Origin: Serripes groenlandicus
Taxonomy: Eukaryota; Mollusca; Bivalvia; Cardiida; Cardiidae
Assembly: GCA_031761405.1 (NCBI GenBank)
Contig: JASEVX010000017.1
Coordinates: 8,748,798-8,812,797, forward strand
Direction: 5' to 3'
DNA: 64,000 nt
The number at the start of each line of letters is the position of its first letter. Positions within the stretch are counted from its first letter, which is position 1. Both the position numbers and the translations under genes were made by a program. The notes beneath the pieces were generated by a model that made no database searches, was not told where the DNA came from, and saw nothing but the letters and a program-made list of their open reading frames with translations. Shown here piece after piece: positions 55,601-63,745 of the stretch.

Positions 55601-58600
55601 TAGTACTGGTATTATAACCATAACACTCCTTACTATAACTGGATTACTATAGTACTGGTATTATAACAATGCAACTCCTTACCATAACTGGAATACTATA
55701 GTACTGGTATGATAACAATGCAACTCCATACTATAACTGGAATACTATAGTACTGGTATTATATTAACCATACAACTCCTTACTATAACTGGAATACTTA
55801 AGTACTGGTATTATAACCATACAACTCCTTGCTATAACTGGAATACTTTAGCACTAGTATTATACCAATAGAACTCCTTACTATAACTGGAATACTATAG
55901 TACTGGTATTAGAACCATACAACTCCTTACTATAACTGGAATACTTTAGTACTGGTATTATACCAATAGAACTCATTACTATAACTGGAACACTTCTGTA
56001 CTGGTATTATAACCATGCAACTCCTTACTATAACTGGAATACTACAGTACTGGTATTATAACAATGCAACTCCTTACCATAACTGGAATACTATAGTACT
56101 GGTATGATAACAATGCAACTCCATACTATAACTGGAATACTATAGTACTGGTATTATATTAACCATACAACTCCTTGCTATAACTGGAATACTTAAGTAC
56201 TGGTATTATAACCATACAACTCCTTGCTATAACTGGAATACTTTAGCACTAGTATTATACCAATAGAACTCCTTACTATAACTGGAATACTATAGTACTG
56301 GTATTATAACCATACAACTCCTTGCTATAACTGGAATACTTTAGCACTAGTATTATACCAATAGAACTCCTTACTATAACTGGACTACTTTAGTACTGGT
56401 ATTATACCAATAGAACTCATTACTATAACAGGAATACTATAGTACTGGTATTAGAACCATACAACTCCTTACTATAACTGGAATACTTTAGTACTGGTAT
56501 TATACCAATAGAACTCATTACTATAACAGGACTACTATAGTACTAGTATTATACCAATAGAACTCCTTACTATAACTGGAATACTATAGTACTGGTATTA
56601 GAACCATACAACTCCTTACTATAACTGGAATACTTTAGTACTGGTATTATACCAATATAACTCATTACTATAACTGGAATACTTCTGTACTGGTATTATA
56701 ACCATGCAACTCCTTACTATAACTGGAATACTTTAGTACTGGTATTATAACCATGTTACTCATTACTATAACTGGAATACTTTAGCACTGGTATTATACC
56801 AATAGAACTCATTACTATAACAGGAATACTATAGTACTGGTATTATAACCATGTTACTCATTACTATAACTGGAATACTTTAGCACTGGTATTATACCAA
56901 TAGAACTCATTACTATAACAGGAATACTATAGTACTGGTATTATAACCATAACACTCCTTACTATAACTGGATTACTATAGTACTGGTATTATAACAATG
57001 CAACTCCTTACTATAACTGTAATACTATAGTACTGGTATTATAACAATGCAACTCCTTACTATAACTGGATTACTATAGTACTGGTATTATAACAATGCA
57101 ACTCCTTACTATAACAGGAATACTATAGTACTGGTATTATAACAATGCAACTCCTTACCATAACTGGAATACTATAGTACTGGTATGATAACAATGCAAC
57201 TCCATACTATAACTGGAATACTATAGTACTGGTATTATATTAACCATACAACTCCTTGCTATAACTGGAATACTTAAGTACTGGTATTATAACCATACAA
57301 CTCCTTGCTATAACTGGAATACTTTAGCACTAGTATTATACCAATAGAACTCCTTACTATAACTGGAATACTTTAGTACTGGTATTATACCAATAGAACT
57401 CATTACTATAACAGGAATACTATAGTACTGGTATTATAACCATGTTACTCATTACTATAACTGGAATACTTTAGCACTGGTATTATACCAATAGAACTCA
57501 TTACTATAACAGGAATACTTTAGTACTGGTATTATAACAATGCAACTCCTTACTATAACTGGAATACTACAGTACTGGTATTATAACAATGCAACTCCTT
57601 GCTATAATTGGAATACTTTAGTACTGTTATTATAACCATACAACTCCTTGCTATAACTGAAATACTTTAGCACTGGTATTATACCAATAGAACTCCTTAC
57701 CATAACTGGAATACTATAGTACTGGTATTATAACCATACAACTCCTTGCTATAACTTGAATACTTTAGTACTGGTATTATAACCATGCAACTCCTTGCTA
57801 TAACTGGAATACTTTAGTACTGGCATTATAACCATGCAACTCCTTACCATAATTGGAATACTTTAGTACTAGTATTATACCAATAGAACTCATTACTATA
57901 ACTGGAATACTTATGTACTAGTATTATACCAATATAACTCCTTACTATAACTGGAATACTATTGTACTGGTATTATAACCATACAACTCCTTGCTATAAC
58001 TTAAATACTTTAGTACTGGTATTATAATCATGCAACTACTTACTATAACTGGAATACTTTAGTACTGGTATTATACCAATAGAACTCCTTACCATAACTG
58101 GAATACTATAGTACTGGTATTATAACCATACAACTCCTTCCTATAACTTGAATACTTTAGTACTGGTATTATAACCATGCAACTCCTTACTATATCTGGA
58201 ATACTATCATACTGGTATTATAACCATAAAACTGCTTACTATAACTGGAAAACTCCAGTACTGGTATTATACCCATAACTCTCCGTAATATAACTGGAAA
58301 ATTCCAGTACTGGTATTATACCCATATTAAATACTCCGTAATATAACTTGAAAACTCCAGTACTGGTATTATACCCATAACTCTCCGTAATACAACCGGA
58401 AAACTCCAGTACTGGTATTATACCCATATTAAATACTCCGTAATATAACTGGAAAACTCCAGTAATGGTATTATACCCATAACTCTCCGTAATATAACTG
58501 GAAAACTTCAGTACTGGTATTTTACCCATATTGAACACTCCGTAATATAACTGGAATACTATAAAAGGTGGCGCCGATCATTCAGAGTTTTAGGCAAAAA

Positions 58601-59736
58601 TATGTCAATCAGAACCTGTCTGAGAAGTGTCAAGCAGAAAACAGGTATAACTGCGTTTACGAGCAGTGAATCCTGAATGTATGTTCATACGCACTGGTCG
58701 AGACCCGATAGCTCCGTCAGTAAGGACGAGGGCTATCATAACAGGAGTCGTGGGTTCGTAACCCGGCTCGGCCATTTAATCTTTCCGAAGATTGACAACT
58801 TGAAGTGACTGTGACAAGCGTCAGTCATCTTCCACCAATGGGCTATTACGTCTATGGGGGAAGATATTTTTGTGCCTGGGAAGGATGGTGTTTAAGCACT
58901 GGTGCGAGAAAAACAGGGAAGACACGCTAGGTGAATTGGCCGACGTGATATAACTAAAATACCGTTTAAAACGGCTTTAACCCTTTCCCGCATATAGACG
59001 CTTTCTGACGCCCCGGCAGCAGACGGCTTTTTGAAAAACATAGTGACAAAAGAAGAAATTGCACAAAACGTGCAATTTCTCCTTTTGCCACAATGTTTTC
59101 CACTTTTGGTCATAGGTTATCCATTCAATTATTGAGATTTTTCTTTCTTTTGACAAAATATGTTCAAAGTCGTCTGCTGCAGAATTGTCGTATGATGGAA
59201 AGGGTTAAACTCTAATGACGCAATCATTATTAATAAACGCACGGTCATCAGATTACTAGTGGTTTCTCTGTACAATTCATTTACTAATGCAAAGTTATGT
59301 TGTTGTGTTATACATTGATATTGTTTTTCGATTTCTTAGCATCCAATGGTGATGCCATACAATGCTGTTCGGACGAGGCCAAGCTCACAAAGGGACCGCT
59401 GTAAGTAAATTAACAAATAGAGCACGTCAAAGAAAACGGAATCTAATTACATCACAAAGTTGACACAAAAATATTTTGGAAAGGGAAATGGGACCAGTTG
59501 GTTACAGTTCTAGTTTAACCATTTCTCATATACAGCACATATGCAGGAGACGATTTTGAATACCTTTGAAAAATATCTAATAAGAAAGATGTAAATCTCT
59601 ATAATTAAAATTTTAATTATTAAATAGAGTTGAAATAAGAGTTTCAAAAGCTACAGATGCTGTGCACAGATGCATCAGAAAAGGTGCCTACATATGGTAA
59701 ACGGTTGATGGTCAGTCGTAAACACTATGTGTCTTA

Positions 59737-59784
<48 letters not shown>

Positions 59785-62153
59785 CGACGATGAAGGTTCT
59801 GGTACAGTTAGGCTTATGGCTCACCTGAGTCTTCACTGTCAGACTGGACATCGGAAAAGCCCCAGCTCGTCTGAAGCGGTTTCAACACACACGCGTACTC
59901 CTATCCTGTTGATAATTGTTAGTCTTATACCGATCATTTTCATAAAAGAAAAGATTGAATAATCCGTTATATTGTTTTAAAATGTTCTTATGTTACAGAG
60001 AGACGTGTGCACCAATCGATATACCGGAAGTAGACGAACATTTCCCGCCAAAGTCTTGTATGAACTTTTCAAGATCAGCCGCATCTATTTGTGACACCTG
60101 CGACATGTGTAAGACTCATATTTTATAATTGGTTTAAGATGATTTACTCTGAGAAAATTCAATTAGATAATAAGATAAGGAGCATGTTATCAACAGAAAG
60201 TACTACTACCCCTTCTTATCCTCCTGCTCCTTATTCTACTAATTATGATGATAATGATAACACTTATAATAATAATAATAAAGTAATAATAATAATTATA
60301 ATAATAATAATAATAATGATGATGATGACGAAAGAATGGAACTATTTAGTGTATTCGTACCTGTTCACACGCGGACGAATATGAATGTCCTATTCAAACA
60401 CTTATAAAGGGAGGCCACTCGTATAGACGGGAAGGCTGTATATCAACACAGTGACCTCCCTTTATAAGTAAAAAAGTAGTTCCGGCATACCTATATCATT
60501 TACAGTGTGGGTGATATCAGTGAGTGATATGGATTTTATTTCACCTACTATAGAACACAGTATTTCATCATTTAGCATAAAATAAAAAAAAATATTAAAA
60601 GAGTTCTAGAAATTTGTTATTAAGCAAGCCTTTGTCGAGCTTAATAATACATTTCTTGGACGAGTTTGATAAAACTTTATGAAATGACAACGAATGTCAG
60701 ATTCTTTTTTTCACATGGCGAAACACAAAAAGAAAATCGGGTTTACTAATCACAATTTTTTTATGACCGATAATGGTCCCTTTATCTGGACCATCTATCG
60801 TGACGTTTGTGTTTACTGGATACATGTTCTCAGCCATTGTGTAAACATTCGAGGTTGAAAAAAATAAAAATAATGATTCGGTCATTTTATATTACACACG
60901 TTACATATAAAGAAATACGTAACGGGTATATTAGATCGGATACAAGTACTGTCATGTGATAAAGTAATACAGTATTCACCTGTAGACTTGATCAAGAAAC
61001 AATAAAGTATCAAGTATCACAAGCTTTTGTTGGCATATTTAGCCACTTGTTTTCTTCAAGTAATGGTATATTATCTCAAGAAAATATTTTTATTTATATA
61101 TCGGGGAAAAAAACACAAACCTTTATACATGCTGTAACATATTACTTGTCCACAGGTCAGCGAGAACAAATAAACGGTATGACCTCATTTATTGATGGCA
61201 GCCAAGTGTACGGACCGTCTAAACAACGATGTGATGAACTTCGTGAATTGAACAATGGTAAGTTATATAACATATGTCCTTTTGAATATAAGAACTGGAA
61301 TACATTTCTTGAATCTTGATATACAGATTCTTCTTTTTGTAAAGCACATCGTTTAATCGAACCATTTCCCACATACAACAAATATGCAACAGACGACTTT
61401 AAAAACAGCATGGCATGAATTTGAAAAAAAATCTATATAAAAGAAACTGACCAATGATATATGAGCCATTCCACGAGAAAACCAGCATTATGGTCTCTGC
61501 GTAATGTATGAACATAGATCAGCATGAACATTCCACGCAGGCTAACCCGGGTCGACACATTCCGTCTCAGGGGGGGGGGGGGGGGGGCGGGGCGTAAATA
61601 TATAGAATAATGATTCCTGAAACAGAAAAATCCATAGGAAGCAAAACGTTTTTGTCTGGGTCAGCCTGCGCGGCATGCTGAGGCTGATCCGAGTCGCTAA
61701 TTTACGCAGAGTCCAGAATGTTAGTTTTCTCGCGGAACGGCTCATATACACTGTGAGTAAGGATAAACCTTCGCCTCGGTGATGCATCGGTTAGTTGGAG
61801 GCTGATGGTTCGATCCAGGTCATACCAAATACTTTCAAAATGGTAGAAATGGTTTCAAAACCTTGGCGCTCATGGTTCTGGGATAGGTCCGTCTAAATCT
61901 GATAAGTCTTAGATTAAATGTTTGACAAAATATCTTATCCCACTAACGTCTTTTTAATACACATTCAAATGTCCCAATACTGTAGTGCTGGGCACATATT
62001 TTTGCAAGTTGACACACTATTATTTTCTTATTCATTTTCAAGGCTTTCTGAAAACAACCAACCCGGCACCCAGTCATCATATTCTACTGCCCATGGCTTC
62101 AGATACCAGTACCTGCACACTGTCTGATCAGTCCCAGTTTTGTTTCAAAGCAG
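49413..62153 (+). CDS. Animal haem peroxidase (peroxidasin/chorion peroxidase-like), 3' partial
   Basis: Secreted or extracellular haem peroxidases of this family use hydrogen peroxide to oxidise halides or tyrosines, for example in matrix cross-linking or immunity. Six exons join in frame: 49413-49630, 50953-51135, 59340-59400, 59999-60108, 61156-61257 and 62043-62153. They encode about 245 residues. Order of motifs: YRSVDGSCNN (family start), the distal site FGQVLDHDLMITP, QCCSDEAK, CAPIDIP, SCMNFSRSA, REQINGMTSFIDGSQVYG, LLPMASD and FCFKAG. The last should continue D-x-R-x-N-E in the next exon, outside the window. The proximal His is therefore not seen. There is no frame break. The 8.2-kb intron 51136-59339 is mainly satellite. 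Upstream exons (signal peptide, start) are not identified. The gene could be called peroxidasin-like or chorion peroxidase-like; the subfamily cannot be fixed. Confidence 0.93.
49728..49945 (+). mobile_element. MITE-A copy in peroxidase intron
   Basis: TTAACCCCCATTTCCAACAT to TATGTTGTAAAGGGTTAA, diverged but with CTGCAGCGGATG and CGACTGCTTCGGAGGCAGC boxes. Confidence 0.65.
49968..50172 (+). mobile_element. MITE-C copy lacking both termini
   Basis: 'aaccaacagtgtggactctgcgtaaagtatcgacccggatcagc' to 'gatcgatatattacgcagaggccat', in the peroxidase intron. Confidence 0.7.
50519..50669 (-). mobile_element. MITE-A copy, shortened
   Basis: TTAACCATTTTGACGCAATGG to TATGTGGAAAAAGGTTTAA. Its right TTAA (50666-50669) is also the left TTAA of the next copy. 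Confidence 0.65.
50666..50894 (-). mobile_element. MITE-A copy just before the distal-site exon
   Basis: TTAACCCTTTCCCTCATATAG to CGTATGAGAGAAAAGTTTA. It ends 58 bases before the exon at 50953. Confidence 0.85.
50953..51135 (+). CDS. Peroxidase exon 2 seen: distal haem site
   Basis: The acceptor is atttctcctcag and the donor is aag|gtatgt. It reads IGSPRSRGVDGSPLPSARLV to the block VMAFGQVLDHDLMITP. By comparison with myeloperoxidase, the Gln, Asp and His of G-Q-x-x-D-H-D are the distal Gln, the haem-linking Asp and the distal catalytic His. The next Asp is the calcium ligand. All are present. Confidence 0.95.
51255..51476 (+). mobile_element. MITE-A copy in peroxidase intron
   Basis: TTATCCCTTTCCCACATACG to TATGAGGGAAAATGTTAA. 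It shares the TTAA at 51473 with the next copy. Confidence 0.8.
51473..51702 (+). mobile_element. MITE-A copy, tandem to the previous one
   Basis: TTAACCCTTTCCCACATACG to TACGTAGGAAAGGGTTAA. The central hairpin 'gaaattgctcgttttgagcaatttc' is perfect. Confidence 0.85.
51779..52318 (-). repeat. Two MITE-A copies each followed by the same 60-bp flank
   Basis: MITE-A copies 51779-52018 and 52076-52258 are both followed by 'aaagaatattaatttttcaattaaattc.atccggtagt.aaaac' (52019-52080 and 52259-52318). The pair therefore arose by duplication of element plus flank, not by two insertions. Confidence 0.75.
52311..52525 (+). mobile_element. MITE-B copy
   Basis: TTAACTCTTTCAGCGCCACAGG to TTCGGCGCTGAAAGAGTTA. 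The interior hairpin 'cttcaggtgag..agctcgtaacgagcggtctcacctgaa' is the best preserved of the copies. The left TTAA is intact, the right is TTAG. Confidence 0.85.
52695..54829 (+). repeat. 49-bp satellite array A (about 43 copies) with AGTACTATAGTACT palindrome
   Basis: The unit is TATAACCAAACAACCCCGTA ATATAACTGGAGTACTATAG TACTTGTAT, 49 bp. Each unit contains the 14-bp perfect palindrome AGTACTATAGTACT. Copies differ by one or two bases. It lies wholly within the peroxidase intron 51136-59339. Confidence 0.97.
54830..55044 (+). mobile_element. tRNA-derived SINE inserted in the satellite, 10-bp TSD
   Basis: The head GTGGTGCAGAGGTAGAGCGT fits an A box and GGTTCGAGTCC is a perfect B box 36 bases later. 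The body is 'tccacacaaacggcgcgagtactggtgaagtctcc' and the tail is 'aaaataaataagtttaaact'. The satellite sequence AACCAAACAA is repeated on both sides (54820-54829 and 55045-55054), which fixes both ends. It is not a plain tRNA gene because the 3' body extends 140 bases past the head. Confidence 0.85.
55045..55190 (+). repeat. Remainder of satellite array A after the SINE
   Basis: Three further 49-bp units, the last degenerate ('aacaatgccgtaatataactggaatactaaagtac'). They continue the phase of the array across the SINE. Confidence 0.9.
55191..55419. other. Unique spacer between the two satellite blocks
   Basis: About 230 bases with no similarity to the satellite or to any other repeat in the window. 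AT-rich, no coding signal. Confidence 0.6.
55420..58240 (+). repeat. 49-bp satellite array B (diverged subfamily, higher-order repeats)
   Basis: The unit is TATAACCATACAACTCCTTA CTATAACTGGAATACTATAG TACTGGTAT. It keeps the array A frame but has CTCCTTACTATAAC in place of CCCCGTAATATAAC. A marked variant 'ggtattatattaaccatacaactcc' recurs at 55755, 56150 and 57231, so multi-unit blocks of about 0.4 and 1.08 kb were copied. Confidence 0.95.
58241..58563 (+). repeat. Satellite array C: 102-bp dimer higher-order unit
   Basis: Alternating 'tacccataactctccgtaatataactggaaaactccagtactggtat' (49 bp) and 'tacccatattaaatactccgtaatataact' (53 bp) forms give a 102-bp period. Because 102 is a multiple of 3, the minus strand shows a 99-codon frame of 34-residue repeats. 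This is not a gene. Confidence 0.85.
58696..58955 (+). mobile_element. tRNA-derived SINE, family 1
   Basis: Head 'gatagctccgtcagtaaggacgagggctatc' with B box GTGGGTTCGTAACCC. Body 'cttccaccaatgggctattacgtctatggg', tail 'gaagacacgctaggtgaattggccgacgtgatataact', matching 20590-20836. Confidence 0.75.
58977..59208 (-). mobile_element. MITE-A copy in peroxidase intron
   Basis: TTAACCCTTTCCCGCATATAG to CGTATGATGGAAAGGGTTAA with TTAA on both sides. It ends 131 bases before the exon at 59340. Confidence 0.9.
59340..59400 (+). CDS. Peroxidase exon 3 seen
   Basis: The acceptor is gatttcttag and the donor is ccgct|gtaagt. It reads (A)SNGDAIQCCSDEAKLTKGP. The paired Cys (QCC) after the distal site is usual in invertebrate family members. 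It is separated from the previous exon by 8.2 kb. Confidence 0.9.
59514..59707 (+). mobile_element. Diverged MITE-A copy
   Basis: TTAACCATTTCTCATATACAG to ACATATGGTAAACGGTTGA, with 'tgcaggagacgattttgaa' near the left end and a deleted centre. Confidence 0.55.
59738..59786 (+). repeat. (AAC)n microsatellite
   Basis: About 16 uninterrupted AAC triplets, in the intron between peroxidase exons 3 and 4. Confidence 0.97.
59999..60108 (+). CDS. Peroxidase exon 4 seen
   Basis: The acceptor is cttatgttacag and the donor is atgt|gtaaga. It reads ETCAPIDIPEVDEHFPPKSC then MNFSRSAASICDTCDM. C.PI.IP..D..F....C..F.RS is the family pattern. Confidence 0.92.
60240..60330 (+). repeat. AAT/ATG-type microsatellite
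   Basis: Mixed AAT, ATA and GATGAT triplets in the peroxidase intron. A 97-codon frame runs through it only because of the triplet period. Confidence 0.85.
60325..60600 (+). repeat. Interspersed repeat shared with 19728-20390, with hairpin insert
   Basis: Flanks match the 19.7-kb copy. Between them CTTATAAAGGGAGGCCAC (60401-60418) pairs with GTGACCTCCCTTTATAAG (60451-60468) with one mismatch, forming a stem with a 32-base loop. Confidence 0.6.
61156..61257 (+). CDS. Peroxidase exon 5 seen: REQIN motif
   Basis: The acceptor is cttgtccacag and the donor is aatg|gtaagt. It reads QREQINGMTSFIDGSQVYG then PSKQRCDELRELNN. REQ-x-N-x-x-T-S-F-x-D-x-S-x-V-Y-G holds the distal-side catalytic Arg of the family, by alignment with peroxidasin. 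Confidence 0.94.
61356..61440 (+). mobile_element. MITE-A left-end fragment
   Basis: 'aatcgaaccatttcccacatacaacaaatatgcaacagacgactttaaaaacagcatggc' is the + orientation left end; the rest is missing. Confidence 0.55.
61458..61747 (-). mobile_element. MITE-C copy with expanded G-run
   Basis: ATATGAGCCATTCCACGAGA AAACCAGCATTATGG to ATGTTAGTTTTCTCGCGGAA CGGCTCATATA. The usual CTCAGGGGG before the 'tatagaataatgattcctgaaaca' block has grown to 18 G, then CGGGGCG. Confidence 0.9.
61772..61930 (+). mobile_element. tRNA-derived SINE, family 2
   Basis: A-box-like GCATCGGTTAGTTGGAGG and B-box-like ATGGTTCGATCCAGG. The body 'accaaatactttcaaaatggtagaaatgg..ccttggcgctca' matches 42125-42290. It lies between peroxidase exons 5 and 6. 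Confidence 0.6.
62043..62153 (+). CDS. Peroxidase exon 6 seen, gene continues beyond window
   Basis: The acceptor is tcattttcaag and the donor is gcag|gtgagt. It reads GFLKTTNPAPSHHILLPMAS, then DTSTCTLSDQSQFCFKA. It corresponds to the G.L......LLP...... ..C......CF.AGD section before the proximal His region. Confidence 0.88.
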
Positions 62154-62384
62154 GTGAGTTAAACCAAGGTCAACAATCATCAACGATGCTAATCTTATTC
62201 TAAGAGAGAAGAATATTCTAAAGTTAAAAGTAACTCAATCTCTTATCCGTAACAACATGTGGTTTAGCCAATCATACATTGTGTTATTATGCTATTTTGT
62301 GAATTTATAGTTTGATTAAAATGATAATAAGACGGAACTCTTTGATATCTCGGCAATGGACAACAATGCCATATTGTAACGTGT

Positions 62385-62650
62385 GGAACTCGAACTACGA
62401 GAAAACCAACATTATGGACTCTGCGTAATGTATCGACCCAGATCAGCCTGCGCAGTCCGCGAAGGCTAATCCGGGACGACACATTCCGTCTCATGGGTAT
62501 AGATGTATAGAGTAATGGTTCCTGAAACAGAAAATCCACAGTAGGCGAAAAATGTCTGTCCGGGTTAGCCTGCGCGGCATGCATAGACTGATCCGGGTCG
62601 ATACTTTACGCAGAGTCGACAATGTTGGTTTTCTCGCCGGACGGCTCATA
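62385..62650 (-). mobile_element. MITE-C copy
   Basis: 'gaactacgagaaaaccaacattatggactctgcgtaatg' to TTGGTTTTCTCGCCGGACGG CTCATATC, nearly complete. Confidence 0.85.
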
Positions 62651-62661
62651 TCGACGTGTTC

Positions 62662-62720
62662 GAGGAATCCCTCGAATCATCCATGAATCATCCATGAATC
62701 ATCCATGAATCATCCATGTT
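62662..62720 (+). repeat. Short CATCCATGAAT tandem
   Basis: About four copies of GAATCATCCAT, 12-bp spaced, directly after the MITE-C copy. Confidence 0.85.
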
Positions 62721-62954
62721 ATATCAGCTTTTTATTTCAGCTTTTGATTTCGTTTGTACTTAATTTGTTATAATGCAAAGCAAGAGCATAATGAAAGTAT
62801 ATCAATACAATAGGACAGCAGCAGTTCTACGCTGCTTTCAAAATACAGATCCGTTCCAGGAATAGGTGCAAGTTAAACGATATATTTGACGTATCACCTG
62901 CCAGATTTATCAGGAGTTAATTGTATCATCTTCTCTACAAGACAAGTTTTACAG

Positions 62955-62955
<1 letters not shown>

Positions 62956-62990
<35 letters not shown>
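62956..62990 (+). repeat. (AT)n microsatellite
   Basis: About 16 AT dinucleotides. Confidence 0.95.
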
Positions 62991-62993
<3 letters not shown>

Positions 62994-63229
62994 ATAGCTA
63001 TATCAGCCCGGAAACTTACAAAGAGGTTCGACACATTGAAACAAATGATAATATAGAATTAAACATTGACTGCAGCACCATCAATATAAGTCGTTTTAAA
63101 TTCAGTTTGAAAACCTCACTGCTATTTGAATGCAACTGTGTCGTGCGACAATTATGATGTTAGTCCTGGTTGTGGTAACTGCACCTTGCTTGATATTAGG
63201 ACTCATTAATCGTTAAACGTAGTCTATGT

Positions 63230-63464
63230 TTAACCTTTTCCCTCATATATATAGACGCTTTCTGACGCCTCTGCAGCAGACGGCTTTTTGAAAACATAGT
63301 GACACAAAAAAGAAATTGCTCAAAACGAGCAATTTCTCCTTTTGCCACAATGTTTTCCACTTTTAGTCATAGATTATCCATTCATTTATAGAGATTTTCT
63401 ATTTTATGACAAAATATGTTCAAAGTCGTCTGCTGCAGAATTATCGTATGAGGGAAAGGGTTAA
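63230..63464 (-). mobile_element. MITE-A copy
   Basis: TTAACCTTTTCCCTCATATA to CGTATGAGGGAAAGGGTTAA. Shares its right TTAA with the next element. Confidence 0.9.
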
Positions 63465-63530
63465 CTCTTCCCCACATCTAGACGCATGTGACGCACTAAC
63501 AACTGACGGATATATGTGGGGAAGGTTTAA
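63461..63530. mobile_element. 70-bp MITE-A deletion derivative
   Basis: TTAACTCTTCCCCACATCTAG ... ATATATGTGGGGAAGGTTTAA. Only the two termini of the family remain, with TTAA on both sides. Confidence 0.7.
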
Positions 63531-63548
63531 AGGAATTCATATGTACCA

Positions 63549-63745
63549 TTACATTTATAAAACGTACACATTCGTTTATAAAACGCACACATTCGTATTC
63601 GTTTATAAAACGTACGCATTCGTTTATAAAATGTTCACATTCGTTTATAAAACGTACACATTCGTTTATAAAATGTTCACATTCGTTTATAAAACGTACA
63701 CATTCGTTTACAAAACGTTCACATTCGTTTATAAAACGTACACAT
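63549..63745 (+). repeat. 21-bp tandem array
   Basis: The unit is TTCGTTTATAAAACGTACAC A with ATGTTCACA variants, about nine copies. The 21-bp period gives heptad-like open frames on both strands (YKTYTFV / FINECVR), which are artefacts. Confidence 0.92.

Noticed and set aside
58239..58538. 99-codon minus frame with 34-residue repeats
   Set aside because: Satellite block C, a 102-bp dimer; no splice or start features.
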